DNA of 6,263 bases from Planctomicrobium sp. (GTDB lineage: Bacteria; Planctomycetota; Planctomycetia; Planctomycetales; Planctomycetaceae), in NCBI GenBank assembly GCA_018659505.1, contig JABJMI010000150.1, forward strand, positions 1 through 6,263, read 5' to 3'. Of the stretch, positions 5,295-6,263 are shown piece after piece (position 1 is the stretch's first letter; every line of letters starts with the position of its first letter). Made by a program: the position numbers and the translations under genes. The notes under the pieces were generated by a model. That model was given only the letters and a program-made list of their open reading frames with translations. It made no database searches and was not told where the DNA came from.

Positions 5295-6263
5295 ATGACA
5301 TCACAGGACAAAAAAAACACGTTGCGATTAATCGAACTCGTCTTGGAAGAACGAGCCTCGGCGAAAGAAGTTGCACAGTTGGAGCAAATGGTTCTTCAAG
5401 ACCAGGCATGCTTCGATCTGTATATTGCAATGATGTCCTTGCATGGGAATCTTTACTGGGACGCAGCTTGTTGTGGGGCAGAATTGCCTTTAGCTGAAGT
5501 TCAGCCTCGTCCTGTTTCTTTCTCTCGCTCCAATCGTCGGACATCGGCGATCTTCGGTTTGTTAAGTACGGCTGCTGTCCTTGTTTTGACCGTCGTGTTT
5601 GTTTTCAGCAAACCACATAAACAACAAGAAGCATCGCTCGCTCATAATGAAGCTTCAGTCGCTGAGAACGGTGTCGATGTTTCAACTGAAACGGTCGAAG
5701 AAAAAACACCCATCGAAATAGTCGGTGTTCACTTACCACAGCATCTCCCTGATCTTCAAGGGAATAACACAGAGTCAATCACCGAAGCTGTTTCAGATCC
5801 AATTAAAAAACAGTTGAGTTTCGGTTCCAGTGATGAAGAAATGGTCGCTTTCATCAACGATCAGATTCAAACTCGTTGGGATGAGCATGAAGTCGCTCCT
5901 TCTCCCAAAGCTAACGACAGTGAATGGGTCAGACGCGTCCATCTTGATCTTGCGGGGCGAATTCCAACAACATTAGAAGTTGAAACCTTCCTGGAGGACG
6001 ATGCTCCCAACAAGCGTGAAGAACTCCTGCATTCGCTGCTGGAAAGCCGTGACTTCGCTGGTCACTTTGCTTCCCATTGGACGACATTGCTTGTAGGTCG
6101 TTCGACTGATCGTGAAATTGATCGGGAAGCTTTATTCAGTTACCTGCAAAGACAGTTTGGAAACAATGATCCCTGGTCAGCCACGGTGACAGATTTACTG
6201 GCTGCGGAAGGTCCGGCTCACCAATCTGGACCAGCCAACTTCCTTTTGGCTCACTTGAATAAC
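5295..6263 (+). CDS. Anti-sigma-like domain, membrane helix and DUF1549 fusion (3' partial)
   Basis: The frame opens with ATG at 5295, after an in-frame TAG at 5283, and runs past the window edge; 323 residues are visible. Residues 9-56 resemble the helical N-terminus of planctomycete FecR-like anti-sigma factors, with LIELVLEERASAKEVAQLE (12-30) and YIAMMSLHGNLYW (43-55). The zinc-binding HxxxCxxC form is not present. A membrane helix lies at about 84-105, preceded by RSNRR, which predicts an N-in orientation. A polar linker (106-178) follows, then a DUF1549 domain from about 180 with WVRRVHLDLAGRIP (211-224) and ANFLLAHL (314-321). The DUF1549 CxxCH region and any DUF1553 domain would lie beyond the edge. 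Over 138 ungapped positions I count 61 identities with the DUF1549 part of the protein encoded at 1641. There is no cleavable signal peptide. The one-base gap (TAAGATG) suggests coupled translation with the sigma gene. The domain assignments are firm for DUF1549 and moderate for the anti-sigma role, which is inferred mainly from context. Confidence 0.85.
   Translation, partial: MTSQDKKNTLRLIELVLEERASAKEVAQLEQMVLQDQACFDLYIAMMSLHGNLYWDAACCGAELPLAEVQPRPVSFSRSNRRTSAIFGLLSTAAVLVLTVVFVFSKPHKQQEASLAHNEASVAENGVDVSTETVEEKTPIEIVGVHLPQHLPDLQGNNTESITEAVSDPIKKQLSFGSSDEEMVAFINDQIQTRWDEHEVAPSPKANDSEWVRRVHLDLAGRIPTTLEVETFLEDDAPNKREELLHSLLESRDFAGHFASHWTTLLVGRSTDREIDREALFSYLQRQFGNNDPWSATVTDLLAAEGPAHQSGPANFLLAHLNN

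Noticed and set aside
5295..5480. Zinc-dependent anti-sigma (ZAS) domain
   Set aside because: The HxxxCxxC signature is missing; the Cys-Cys pair at residues 59-60 does not fit it. The segment better resembles FecR-like N-termini.
5290..5544. Minus-strand open frame over the start of the last gene
   Set aside because: It overlaps the anti-sigma-like domain, whose frame continues into a clear DUF1549 domain; the minus-strand product has no recognisable motif.
1..6263. CRISPR array, insertion sequence, tRNA or rRNA
   Set aside because: No regularly spaced direct repeats, transposase motifs, terminal inverted repeats or RNA gene signatures were found on either strand.

Overview
The window looks like a piece of a planctomycete chromosome of moderate G+C, probably order Planctomycetales. 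The main reason is a set of families that are strongly expanded in that phylum: DUF1549/DUF1553 (PSCyt2/PSD1), a Tat-exported DUF1501 protein, and an ECF-type sigma factor of the Rhodopirellula/Verrucomicrobium kind. All genes I can support lie on the + strand. The organism assignment is inference from gene content; genus cannot be read from this.

Layout. (1) Positions 1-839 hold the 3' part of a very acidic, repeat-rich gene ending in one membrane helix, followed by a strong hairpin terminator (864-903). (2) 928-1326 encodes a small stand-alone protein resembling the 3'-phosphoesterase domain of bacterial LigD. (3) 1327-1640 is an A+T-rich gene-free stretch with three copies of a TGGAACAAT motif, two of them forming an inverted repeat just upstream of the next gene. 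(4) 1641-3311 and 3386-4660 form a typical planctomycete pair: a Sec-exported DUF1549-DUF1553 protein with one CxxCH motif and a Tat-exported DUF1501 protein, closed by a textbook terminator at 4707-4736. (5) Only 8 bases after its T-tract begins an ECF sigma factor gene (4745-5293). One base after that gene's stop codon starts a gene that runs off the window (5295-6263). Its product joins a cytoplasmic anti-sigma-like domain, one membrane helix, a linker and a second DUF1549 domain.

How the parts may work together. The sigma gene and the membrane-anchored fusion look translationally coupled and fit a sigma/anti-sigma pair. The unusual part is that the extracytoplasmic portion of the presumed anti-sigma factor is itself a DUF1549 domain, homologous to the exported DUF1549 protein encoded just upstream (about 44% identity by hand alignment). 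This suggests, as inference only, a circuit in which the state of a DUF1549/DUF1553/DUF1501 export system is sensed across the membrane and fed back to transcription. The GGAAC-containing motif upstream of 1641 resembles an ECF -35 element and is a candidate target of this sigma factor.
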